NCBI RefSeq assembly: GCF_002796605.1
Contig: NZ_CP024923.1
Location: 3,417,501 to 3,481,500, forward strand
Source of the DNA: Sphingomonas psychrotolerans
GTDB lineage: Bacteria > Pseudomonadota > Alphaproteobacteria > Sphingomonadales > Sphingomonadaceae
DNA length: 64,000 bases
Direction: 5' to 3'
A program made the position numbers and the translations under genes. Positions 32,161-39,984 of the stretch are shown one piece after another (the stretch's first letter is position 1; every line of letters begins with the position of its first letter). The notes under the pieces are model-generated. The model did no database searches. It was not told where the DNA came from and saw only the letters and a program-made list of their open reading frames with translations.

Positions 32161-34241
32161 GTCAATATGAACTTGTAGATCGGGTCCTGTCCTACGACCC
32201 TGAAGCCGACGAGGCTTTGCTCAACCGCGCTTATGTCTTCTCGGTCAATGCTCATGGCAGCCAGAAGCGCGCCTCGGGCGACCCCTATTTCAGCCATCCG
32301 ATCGAAGTCGCCGGCATCCTCACCGACTTGCATCTCGATGCCGAGACGATCGCCACGGCGATCCTCCACGACACAATCGAGGATACCGTCGCGACCCCCG
32401 AGGAGATCCGGCGGTTGTTCGGCGACAATGTCGCGCGGATGGTCGACGGCGTCACCAAGCTCTCCAAGATCGAGGCGCAGACCGAGAGCGAGCGCGCGGC
32501 GGAAAATCTCCGCAAGTTCCTGCTCGCGATGTCCGACGACATCCGCGTGCTGCTGGTCAAGCTGGCCGACCGGCTGCACAACATGCGCACGCTCCACTTC
32601 ATCAAGAATCCGGACAAGCGCAAACGTATCGCCCGCGAGACGATGGACATCTATGCCCCGCTCGCCGAGCGGATCGGCATGTACGAGTTCATGAAGGAGA
32701 TGCAGACGCTCGCCTTCCGCGAGCTCGAGCCCGAGGCCTATGAGAGCATCACCAAACGGCTCGAGAGCCTGAAGGTCGAGGGCGAGGACCGCATCGCCAA
32801 GATCGCCTCGGGGCTCAAGCTGCTGCTCGCGCGCGGCGGAGTCGACGGCGAAATCTCGGGGCGCGAGAAGCATCCCTATTCGATCTGGAAGAAGATGTCC
32901 GAGCGCCACGTGTCGCTCGAGCAGCTCTCCGACGTCATGGCCTTCCGCGCGATCGTCGAAAGCGAGGAGGCGTGCTACCGCGCGCTCGGGGTGATCCATC
33001 GCCGCTGGCCGATGGTGCCGGGGCGGTTCAAGGACTATATCTCGACGCCCAAGCGCAACGGCTATCGCTCGCTCCACACGACGATCATGCACGCCGGCGA
33101 TACCCGCGTCGAAATCCAGATCCGCACCCGCGACATGCATGCGCGCGCCGAATTCGGCCTCGCGGCGCACTGGGCCTACAAGCAGGATTCGGTGCGGCCG
33201 GACACCCAGGTCAGCTGGATCCGCGACCTCATCGAGATCCTCGAGCACGCCGAGAGCCCCGAGGAGCTGCTCGAGCATACTCGCATGGCGATGTACCAGG
33301 ACCGGATCTTCGCCTTCACGCCGAAGGGTGAGCTGATCCAGCTGCCCAAGGGCGCGACGCCGATCGACTTCGCTTATGCGGTTCATACCGATCTCGGCGA
33401 TCAGGCGGTCGGCGCCAAGGTCAACGGCAAGGTGGTGCCGCTGCGCACCGAGATCGAGCAAGGCGACCAGGTCGCGATCCTCCGCTCGAAGGCGCAGGAG
33501 CCGCAGGCCAATTGGCTCAACTTCGCGATCACCGGCAAGGCGCGCGCGGCGATCCGGCGGCACATCCGCCACAAGGAGCGCGACGAGACCGTGGCGCTCG
33601 GCCGCAAGCTCTATGACGAGATCGTCCAGCGGCTGCCGACCCCGGCTGGCGAGGGGGCGCTCAAGGACGCGCTCAAGCGGCTCAAGCTCCCCGATGAAGG
33701 CGCGCTGATGGAGGCGATCGCGCGGCGCAAGCTCACCGATGGGCAAGTGATGGAAGCGGTGATGCCCGGCTCGACCGAAGGCGCCGGAGACGAAATGCCC
33801 AGCCAGGCGCGGGCGATCGATATCAAGGGGCTGACTCCGGGCGTCGCCTTCAATTTCTCCGAGGATTGCCGCCCGGTCCCCGGCGACCGCATCGTCGGCG
33901 TGCGCCGCCCCGGCGAGCCGATCGAGGTCCACCGCATCGATTGCGCCGGCCTGGGCGAAACCGACGAGGAGGATTGGGTCGACTTGACCTGGGGCGACCG
34001 GGCCGAGGGCGGCATCGCGCGGATCGCAGTCACGCTCAAGAACGAGCCGGGCGCGCTGGGCGCGGTGGCGACGCTGATCGGCGGCCAGAAGGCCAACATC
34101 CTCGGGCTCAGGATGGACAATCGCGACACCACTTTCCACACCAACGCCATCGACCTCGAGGTCCGCAACGCCACGCATCTGATGCGATTGCTCGCAGCGC
34201 TGCGCGCGGCCGACGTCGTGAACTCGGTCGAAAGGGCCTAA
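32154..34241 (+). CDS. spoT: Bifunctional (p)ppGpp synthetase/hydrolase Rel/SpoT
   Basis: A 695-residue Rel/SpoT, apparently the single long RSH protein usual in alphaproteobacteria. The HD hydrolase carries ILHDTIEDT (about H72-D73). The synthetase carries RFKDYISTPKRNGYRSLHTTI (about 290-310). A TGS domain follows (FAFTPKGELIQLPKGATPIDFAY), then helical, CRPVPGDRI zinc-like, and C-terminal ACT regions. Both catalytic domains look intact. The GTG start, inferred from the conserved N terminus (LRQYELVDRVLSYDP), sits in the stem of the preceding hairpin, and no obvious Shine-Dalgarno is seen before it. Confidence 0.96.
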   Translation: MLRQYELVDRVLSYDPEADEALLNRAYVFSVNAHGSQKRASGDPYFSHPIEVAGILTDLHLDAETIATAILHDTIEDTVATPEEIRRLFGDNVARMVDGVTKLSKIEAQTESERAAENLRKFLLAMSDDIRVLLVKLADRLHNMRTLHFIKNPDKRKRIARETMDIYAPLAERIGMYEFMKEMQTLAFRELEPEAYESITKRLESLKVEGEDRIAKIASGLKLLLARGGVDGEISGREKHPYSIWKKMSERHVSLEQLSDVMAFRAIVESEEACYRALGVIHRRWPMVPGRFKDYISTPKRNGYRSLHTTIMHAGDTRVEIQIRTRDMHARAEFGLAAHWAYKQDSVRPDTQVSWIRDLIEILEHAESPEELLEHTRMAMYQDRIFAFTPKGELIQLPKGATPIDFAYAVHTDLGDQAVGAKVNGKVVPLRTEIEQGDQVAILRSKAQEPQANWLNFAITGKARAAIRRHIRHKERDETVALGRKLYDEIVQRLPTPAGEGALKDALKRLKLPDEGALMEAIARRKLTDGQVMEAVMPGSTEGAGDEMPSQARAIDIKGLTPGVAFNFSEDCRPVPGDRIVGVRRPGEPIEVHRIDCAGLGETDEEDWVDLTWGDRAEGGIARIAVTLKNEPGALGAVATLIGGQKANILGLRMDNRDTTFHTNAIDLEVRNATHLMRLLAALRAADVVNSVERA

Positions 34242-34242
34242 C

Positions 34243-34327
34243 GTCCCTCTCCCACCGGGAGAGGGAGGGAGCCGCGAAGCGGCGGAAGGGTGAGGGTGAC
34301 GCGGAGCACTCCCGACGCGAGAGGGAC
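34243..34327. repeat. Structured intergenic repeat between spoT and the DUF6607 gene
   Basis: The whole gap between two convergent genes is one structured element. Outer arms GTCCCTCTC (34243-34251) and GAGAGGGAC (34319-34327) enclose smaller hairpins (CCTCTCCC-ACC-GGGAGAGG and GCCGC-GAA-GCGGC). It ends within the TAG codons of both genes. The G-rich GGGTGAGGG stretch is typical of sphingomonad and xanthomonad intergenic repeats. It may function as a bidirectional terminator. Confidence 0.8.
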
Positions 34328-34328
34328 T

Positions 34329-35294
34329 CTAGCCTCCCGCCGCCTTGGTCGCCTGGTCCATCAGCGCCTTGGCGGTGCGGATCGCGTCGGCTTCCTTGAT
34401 CTTGCCGGACTGCACTTCGTCGGCGATCTCGAGCACGCGGCCGCTGATCACGGTGCCGTGATCGGCCTCCTCGGTGATGCGGATGCCGCCCTTGGCTGCG
34501 GCGATGCGGTCCCATTCGGCGCGGATCGCGGCCCAATAGCCCTTGGTCGCGGCCCAATAATCCTCGGCCGCCTTCACTTCGAACCCATCGTTCTTCGTGT
34601 AGCTGTTGAGAACATATTCCTGCACGATCGGCGCAAGCTTGCCGCTCACGTCGCCGATCTTGAGATTGTCCTGCCAGTGGATCCAGCCGGCGGGCGCCAG
34701 CGCGTGCCGGTTGATCCCGAGATAGCGGTCATAGACCGGCCCGCGGATGGCATCCCGCCGGGCGAGCGGCCGCCAGCTCTGTCCGGACTGCCAGCGGCGT
34801 ATACCACCGACCGTCTCCCACTTGCCCCAGCCGCCATAACGAGGGCTGTCGTCGACCTGATATACCGTTTGCGACCAGACGCCCTTGCGCTCTTCGGGGG
34901 AGAGCGCGGTCCAGCTCCAGGCGTCCGGCCCGGCATAGGTCAGCACCCGTGCGGGCTCATATTCCCAATCCTGCCGCCAATGCTTGATCACCATCGGCTT
35001 GCCGCCGGCATCGACGACGAGCAGATGCTGGAGCCGGATGACCCGGCCAGCGTCCTCGATCACCCGCACCGCCTCGAACCCGCCCGAGACCTTGACCGGG
35101 ATCGGCGTGTAGTCGGCACGCCATGAGGTCGCCTCCTGCATGTCGAACTTGACCTTGTAGTTTCCGGCCATGCCCAGAATGTCGGCGCGGTCAGCTTCGA
35201 ATGTCGCGGCGGGCGCGGCCGCCGGTGCGGCTTGCGCGAAAGCGGGGAGCGGCGCGAGCAGCGCCAATGCGGCGGCGAAGCGAAAATGGTGCAT
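34329..35294 (-). CDS. DUF6607 secreted protein
   Basis: A 321-residue exported protein (signal peptide about 1-21, AFAQA). The core VLVVDAGGKPMVIKHWRQDWEYEP and WSWTALSPEERKGVWSQTVYQVDDSPRYGG matches DUF6607. Function unknown; these proteins are repeatedly placed beside haem-type TonB receptors, as here. ATG 35294 is preferred over 35300 because AAAGGA lies at correct spacing only for the second. The receptor gene ends 12 bp upstream, so the two form an operon. Confidence 0.85.
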   Translation of the reverse strand: MHHFRFAAALALLAPLPAFAQAAPAAAPAATFEADRADILGMAGNYKVKFDMQEATSWRADYTPIPVKVSGGFEAVRVIEDAGRVIRLQHLLVVDAGGKPMVIKHWRQDWEYEPARVLTYAGPDAWSWTALSPEERKGVWSQTVYQVDDSPRYGGWGKWETVGGIRRWQSGQSWRPLARRDAIRGPVYDRYLGINRHALAPAGWIHWQDNLKIGDVSGKLAPIVQEYVLNSYTKNDGFEVKAAEDYWAATKGYWAAIRAEWDRIAAAKGGIRITEEADHGTVISGRVLEIADEVQSGKIKEADAIRTAKALMDQATKAAGG

Positions 35295-35305
35295 CGTCAT
35301 TCCTT

Positions 35306-37522
35306 TCAGAAGCGGACGCTGAGCGAGACGCTGCCATTGCGGCCCGGCTGTGTATAGGCGTCCTTGATCGGCGAACTGGTGGCGAGCCCGCGGATATCGG
35401 CCCATTGCCAATATTTGCGGTCGGTGAGGTTGAACACGCCGGCGCGCAAAGTGATATCCGGCAGCACCCGCCAATATGCGGTGATGTCGAGAACCAGATA
35501 GTCGTCGCCCCGGAAGCAAGCGGGCGTCGGGACGGGCGTGGCGGTGCCGGGCAGCGGATAGCAGGACGATCCGCGTGTCTCCTTATTCTCCTTCTGGCCG
35601 CCATAGGTAGCGGCGAAGCGCCCGCCAAAGGCGCGGCCGGGATCGTCATAGCCGAGGCTCAACACGGCACGGAACGGATCGACCGACTGGAGCGGCGTCT
35701 TCGCCCCTGTCGCCGAGATCGCCGAACCCTCGGCATAGGCTAGGGCGAGCGTCGCGCTGACGCCGGGCGCCGGGCGCACTTCGCCCCGCGCCTCGAATCC
35801 GCTCACTTCGGCGCCGGTCAGATTGACCCATTGATAGATCCACGGGCTGCCCGGCACCGGGAAGGGCCGGCCGGTGGTCTCGATCTGCTCGATGAAATCA
35901 TCATATTCCGAATGGTAGCCGGTCAGCTCGAGCGAAGCCGATTGCCCGGTGAAGCGCACGCCGCCTTCGATGCTGCGGCTGGTTTCGGGGCGCAGGTTCG
36001 GATTGGGAATGCTGAGGTAACCGACCGGCGGATTCTCGAAGAAATTGTTCACCTGGCTCGGCGAGGGCGCTTTGAAGCCCTCGGCGTAATCGGCGAACAG
36101 CCGGACCGAATCGGCGAGCCGCAGCACCGCGCCCAATTTGGGCGATAGATGCGATCCGTCCTGCGCGGCGCCCTTGAAGGTCGGCAACAGCGGGTCGTCC
36201 TCGGGATCGAGATCATAGGCGTCGAAGCGCAGTGCCGGATAAAGCGTGAGCGGCCCCAGGTCGAGCTCGCCGCCGACGAACAGACCCGCGAGCATGAAGT
36301 CGGTCTCGGGGAAGGCACGCGTCGGGAAGGTCTCGCCGGCAGGCGGGACCACCCCGTCGCGCAGCCCTTGCTGATGCGTGAAGCTGACGTCGCCGCCGGC
36401 GACGAGGCGGATGCCGCCAATGCCGCCGCGCACTTCGGCCGCCGCGCCATAGACTCGATTCTCGAAGGTGTTGAGCCGCTCGCGATCCGCCGCCGGGGTG
36501 CGGTCCTCGTCGGTGAACTGGCGATCCTCCGCATCCTGCCAATAGACGCCGATGCGCGCATAGTTGATCGCGCCCGTCCCCTGCCACGTCCAGTCGCCCG
36601 ACAGGCGCTTGCGCTTGCCGGTGTCGCGGCCGTGGAGCAGTTCGACTGTCGAACTGAGCCCGCTCAGCACGTCGGTGGTGACCAGGGTGTCGAGATATTC
36701 GCCGGTCAGGCGGAATTTGTGGCTGCCCGGGGCATAGACGATGCGCCCGAGCAAAGCGTCCGAACGGCCATCCTGCGGATTGGGCTCGGTTCGGGCCGTG
36801 CCGGTGCCGCCGACCTCGCTTTTGTTGTCGAGCTCCGACCAGTCGCGACGCGTATAGGCGAGCATCGCCGACCAGTTTCCGCTGCGCGCCGCCAGGATCG
36901 CGGTTTCGGCGAATTCCGCGTCGGCCGAGCTATAGGCGGCGCGGAAGAGGCCGCCGATCGTGCGGCCGTCGTGCAGGAAATCGACCGGATCGCTGGTGAC
37001 GAAGCTCACTGCCCCCGCCAGCCCGTCGCTGCCGTACAGCGCCGAGGCCGGGCCGCGCAGGATCTCGACCGATTTGATGAGCCCGAGATCGACATAGTCG
37101 CCGCGCCCCGCCGCCTGCGCACCGAAGCTGAAGCCGTCGGGCACGCGTACGCCGTCCACCTGCATCAATACGCGATTGCCGCCGATGCCGCGGATGACGA
37201 ACCCTTCATTGCCCGCGCGGCCGGTCGCGCCGAGCGCGGCGCCGAACCGCGCCGGCGATCGGGGAACGCTGATGCCTGGTTCGAACCGGACGAGATCCTT
37301 GATGTCGGTCACCAGCTCGTCGGCGATGCGGCGCTCGTCGATCACCGTCACGGTGGCCGGCGCATCGACCGTGGCCAGTGGCTGGCGTGTCGCGGTCACG
37401 GTGATCGGGCGATTGTCGACGACGTCGTCGCTTATCACCGCTGTTTGCATCGTTCCCTGCGCCCATGCCGGCAGTGCCGTAGCACATGCCAACATGCTGG
37501 CTCCCATTGCCCACCGCTTCAT
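35306..37522 (-). CDS. TonB-dependent haem/transferrin-type outer-membrane receptor
   Basis: A 738-residue outer-membrane transporter. After a signal peptide (about 1-22) the plug has ITVTATR (TonB-box-like VTVTAT region), RIADELVTDIKDLVRFEPGISV, RGIGGNRVLMQVDGVRVPDGFSFG and LRGPASALYGSDGLAGAVSF. The barrel ends with NLTDRKYWQWAD and the terminal aromatic SLSVRF. The layout and the GRGDYVDLGLIKSVEI segment fit the haemoglobin/transferrin/lactoferrin receptor group. It imports a haem or iron ligand with TonB energy. A Fur-like dyad overlaps the leader, so it is likely iron-repressed. Cysteines near the C terminus (SSCYP..ACFRG) may form a disulfide. Confidence 0.93.
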   Translation of the reverse strand: MKRWAMGASMLACATALPAWAQGTMQTAVISDDVVDNRPITVTATRQPLATVDAPATVTVIDERRIADELVTDIKDLVRFEPGISVPRSPARFGAALGATGRAGNEGFVIRGIGGNRVLMQVDGVRVPDGFSFGAQAAGRGDYVDLGLIKSVEILRGPASALYGSDGLAGAVSFVTSDPVDFLHDGRTIGGLFRAAYSSADAEFAETAILAARSGNWSAMLAYTRRDWSELDNKSEVGGTGTARTEPNPQDGRSDALLGRIVYAPGSHKFRLTGEYLDTLVTTDVLSGLSSTVELLHGRDTGKRKRLSGDWTWQGTGAINYARIGVYWQDAEDRQFTDEDRTPAADRERLNTFENRVYGAAAEVRGGIGGIRLVAGGDVSFTHQQGLRDGVVPPAGETFPTRAFPETDFMLAGLFVGGELDLGPLTLYPALRFDAYDLDPEDDPLLPTFKGAAQDGSHLSPKLGAVLRLADSVRLFADYAEGFKAPSPSQVNNFFENPPVGYLSIPNPNLRPETSRSIEGGVRFTGQSASLELTGYHSEYDDFIEQIETTGRPFPVPGSPWIYQWVNLTGAEVSGFEARGEVRPAPGVSATLALAYAEGSAISATGAKTPLQSVDPFRAVLSLGYDDPGRAFGGRFAATYGGQKENKETRGSSCYPLPGTATPVPTPACFRGDDYLVLDITAYWRVLPDITLRAGVFNLTDRKYWQWADIRGLATSSPIKDAYTQPGRNGSVSLSVRF

Positions 37523-37537
37523 CTGACCCCTTTCGCT

Positions 37538-37556
37538 AGTGCGACTGACTCGCATT
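37538..37556. promoter_or_regulatory. Fur-like iron box upstream of the TonB receptor
   Basis: On the gene strand AATGCGA-GTCAG-TCGCACT, an inverted repeat with 7-bp arms (one mismatch) and a 5-bp centre. It resembles the GCGA/TCGC form of the Fur box seen upstream of TonB receptors in sphingomonads and xanthomonads. It is 16-34 bp upstream of the ATG. Confidence 0.6.
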
Positions 37557-37675
37557 AGCCTTCGGGTAGGAGCGTTCTCCCTTATGGTCAATCCCGTAAC
37601 GAATCGAGCGGCTGACTGGTGCACCTGCCGAATTTCATGTGACGCCGGCCCCCCGCGGCGCTACAGCGGCCGGTC

Positions 37676-38701
37676 ATGAAGAGACCCAAGCTTTCCGTCG
37701 TCGTTCCCTGCTACAATGAAGAGGCATGCCTCGAGATGCTGCACGGGCGCATTTCGGCCGCGGCGCAGGCGGCGGTGGGGAGCGATTACGAGATCGTGCT
37801 GATCAACGACGGCTCGCGCGACGCGAGCTGGAAAGTGATGCAGCGGCTGTCGGAAGGCGATCCACGCCTCGTCGCGATCAATCTGTCGCGCAATCATGGC
37901 CACCAGCTCGCGCTCACTGCGGGGCTCGATCTGTGTGCGGGCGACGAGATCCTGATCATCGACGCCGATCTGCAGGATCCGCCCGAATTGCTGACCGACA
38001 TGCGCGCCGCGATGAAGAGCCAGGGCGCGGACGTCGTCTATGCGGTGCGGCGCAAGCGCGACGGCGAGACGATCTTCAAGAAGATCACCGCCGCCTTTTT
38101 CTATCGCATGCTCGATCGGATCACCGACACGCCGATCCCGCTCGATACCGGCGATTTCCGGTTGATGACCCGGCGCGCGCTCGACGCTTTTCTGTCGCTT
38201 CCCGAGCAGGCCCGGTTCATCCGCGGGATGGTGGCGTGGATCGGCTTCAAGCAAGTGCCGTTTCCCTATGATCGGCACGAGCGGCACGCCGGCGAGAGCA
38301 AATATCCGCTCGGCAAGATGATCCGCTTCGCGCTCGACGCGATTACCGGCTTCTCGACTGCGCCCTTGCGCTTCGCCAGCCATGTCGGGCTGCTGCTCAC
38401 CGGCGCGTCGGCCTTGCTCGTGCTCTACATCCTGATCGGCTGGCTGTTCGGCGCGGCGATCCCCGGCTGGACCTCGCTGATGCTCGTCGTGGTGGTGCTC
38501 GGCGCGGTGCAGATGTTCGTGCTCGGGATGATCGGCGAGTATCTCGGGCGGCTCTACGTCGAATCAAAGCGGCGGCCGCTTTATCTGGTGGCGGACGTCG
38601 CCGGTCCGGTGCTGGGCCACGCTTCGCTCGGCTATCGGTTCGAGGATTCGGGCGAAGTCAGCGTCTCGCCGCAGACGATGCGGAGCGAAACGGGAGAATA
38701 G
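37676..38701 (+). CDS. GT2 glycosyltransferase (GtrB/DPM1-like)
   Basis: A 341-residue membrane glycosyltransferase. The N-terminal GT-A domain opens with LSVVVPCYNEEACLEML and holds ILIIDADLQDPPELL with the DxD (about D100-D102). Two C-terminal membrane helices (about 240-262, 273-295) resemble GtrB and dolichol-phosphate mannosyltransferase. It probably loads undecaprenyl phosphate with a sugar. A GtrA-like gene lies 0.8 kb downstream on the other strand, completing a GtrA/GtrB pair. Confidence 0.92.
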   Translation: MKRPKLSVVVPCYNEEACLEMLHGRISAAAQAAVGSDYEIVLINDGSRDASWKVMQRLSEGDPRLVAINLSRNHGHQLALTAGLDLCAGDEILIIDADLQDPPELLTDMRAAMKSQGADVVYAVRRKRDGETIFKKITAAFFYRMLDRITDTPIPLDTGDFRLMTRRALDAFLSLPEQARFIRGMVAWIGFKQVPFPYDRHERHAGESKYPLGKMIRFALDAITGFSTAPLRFASHVGLLLTGASALLVLYILIGWLFGAAIPGWTSLMLVVVVLGAVQMFVLGMIGEYLGRLYVESKRRPLYLVADVAGPVLGHASLGYRFEDSGEVSVSPQTMRSETGE

Positions 38702-38708
38702 GGTCGTC

Positions 38709-38728
38709 ATCCCGGCGAACGCCGGGAT
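38709..38728. terminator. REP-like hairpin between convergent genes
   Basis: ATCCCGGCG and CGCCGGGAT form a 9-bp stem with an AA loop. It lies between the GT2 gene and the convergent methyltransferase gene. TCATCCCGGCGAACGCCGGGAT is a frequent short palindrome in sphingomonad genomes. Confidence 0.75.
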
Positions 38729-38767
38729 CGCGTGCCACCCTGCCGTTCGCGTGCCGCCTGAGGTCGG

Positions 38768-39496
38768 CTATTTCACCGAAGCCAGCGCGATCAGCGACAG
38801 CCCCGGCGGCAGCGGTACCCGGCCGACCATGTGGCGCTCGAGCCGGAAAATGCCTTCGAACAACGTGTTGAGCGGCTTGGGCGGCGGCGAATCGTCGCTG
38901 TCGTCCTTGCCCATCAGCTTGCCGGCGAAGCGCGCCGCGACTGCGACCGGAAAGAGCAGCGAATTGAAGTAACCGAGCTTGTGGCCCTCCAGTCCCGACT
39001 TTGCGAGCAATGCGGCGAACCCCGCTTTCGAATAGCGACGCTTGTGGTGGTTGACCACGTCGTGCGCGCTCCACATCCATTGGTGCGCGGGCACGGTGAT
39101 CAGGATCTTGCCGCCCGGCTTGAGCGCCGCCGCGATCGCCTTGAGCGCCGCCACGTCGTCTTCGACATGCTCGATCACGTCGAGCACCGCGACCATATCG
39201 TAGCTGCCCGGCGCGACTCCGACGAGCTCGGGAAGCGGCGCGGTGCCGACCGGTTTGCCCAGCCGCTCGCTCGCCTTGGCGCCGGCGGTCTCGTCGATCT
39301 CGATCGCGTCGATCTCGCCGAACTGCGCGAGCATCGGCAAATTGTGCCCGGTGCCGCAACCGATCTCGAGGATGTGCGCGTCCTTCGGCAGATCGCCCCA
39401 GCGCGCGAGGTAATCGGCGAGGATGTCGCGGCGGGCGCGGTACCACCAATGGGTGGTGTCGTGCGCGGCCATGCGCTCGTAGACGATGCGATCCAT
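38768..39496 (-). CDS. Class I SAM-dependent methyltransferase
   Basis: A 242-residue SAM methyltransferase. Motif I is ILEIGCGTGHNL (about 43-54), motif II YDMVAVLDVIEHVEDD. THWWYRARRDILADYL at the N terminus is the conserved acceptor-side segment of the group found with GtrA/GT2 genes in sphingomonads. It probably methylates a glycan or isoprenoid-linked sugar. It starts 1 bp after the GtrA gene's stop on the same strand. Confidence 0.88.
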   Translation of the reverse strand: MDRIVYERMAAHDTTHWWYRARRDILADYLARWGDLPKDAHILEIGCGTGHNLPMLAQFGEIDAIEIDETAGAKASERLGKPVGTAPLPELVGVAPGSYDMVAVLDVIEHVEDDVAALKAIAAALKPGGKILITVPAHQWMWSAHDVVNHHKRRYSKAGFAALLAKSGLEGHKLGYFNSLLFPVAVAARFAGKLMGKDDSDDSPPPKPLNTLFEGIFRLERHMVGRVPLPPGLSLIALASVK

Positions 39497-39497
39497 T

Positions 39498-39920
39498 TTA
39501 CCCGAATACCCAGATGCGATTGAGCGCGAAAGTGACCAGCGGCGTGACGAACAGGATCGGGATCAGCGGCCACCACCACGGCCCCGCGAGCATCGCGTCA
39601 TCGGTCAACAGCCAGACGAAGGCGGTGTTGAGCCCATAGCTCACCAGCGAGACGAGGAAGAAGCGCCAGCTCGTCTTGGTCGCCTCCGCGCCATGGCCGC
39701 GGAAGCTCCATTTGCTGTGGAGCAGATAGCCCGACAGCATCGCGACCAGATAGCCGCAGATGTTGGCGACTTGCTCCGAAGTGATCTTGAACGCCGCCAG
39801 CGGAGAATAGACGAGCGTGTACAATCCGGTGGTGATGCCGCCGGCGATGCCGAAGCGGATCAGCTGGCCGAACACGCCGCTGGCCATCAATGATTCGATC
39901 CGATGCTGAAATGCGGTCAC
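39498..39920 (-). CDS. GtrA-like membrane protein
   Basis: A 140-residue four-helix protein matching GtrA: GQLIRFGIAGGITTGLYTLVY, NICGYLVAMLSGYLLHSKWSF, and FVTPLVTFALNRIWVF. GtrA proteins help move undecaprenyl-linked sugars across the inner membrane. GTG 39920 (GAGGG upstream) is the preferred start; ATG 39887 is the alternative. Confidence 0.88.
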   Translation of the reverse strand: MTAFQHRIESLMASGVFGQLIRFGIAGGITTGLYTLVYSPLAAFKITSEQVANICGYLVAMLSGYLLHSKWSFRGHGAEATKTSWRFFLVSLVSYGLNTAFVWLLTDDAMLAGPWWWPLIPILFVTPLVTFALNRIWVFG

Positions 39921-39984
39921 TAGTCTAGCTTGCCCTCGCGCAGGGCGCCGCCCTAATGCGGAGCGCGGAGCGAGGAAAGCGATT

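Noticed and set aside
32145..34178. Long minus-strand open frame opposite spoT
   Set aside because: Entirely antisense to an intact conserved gene; His/Asp-rich shadow composition.
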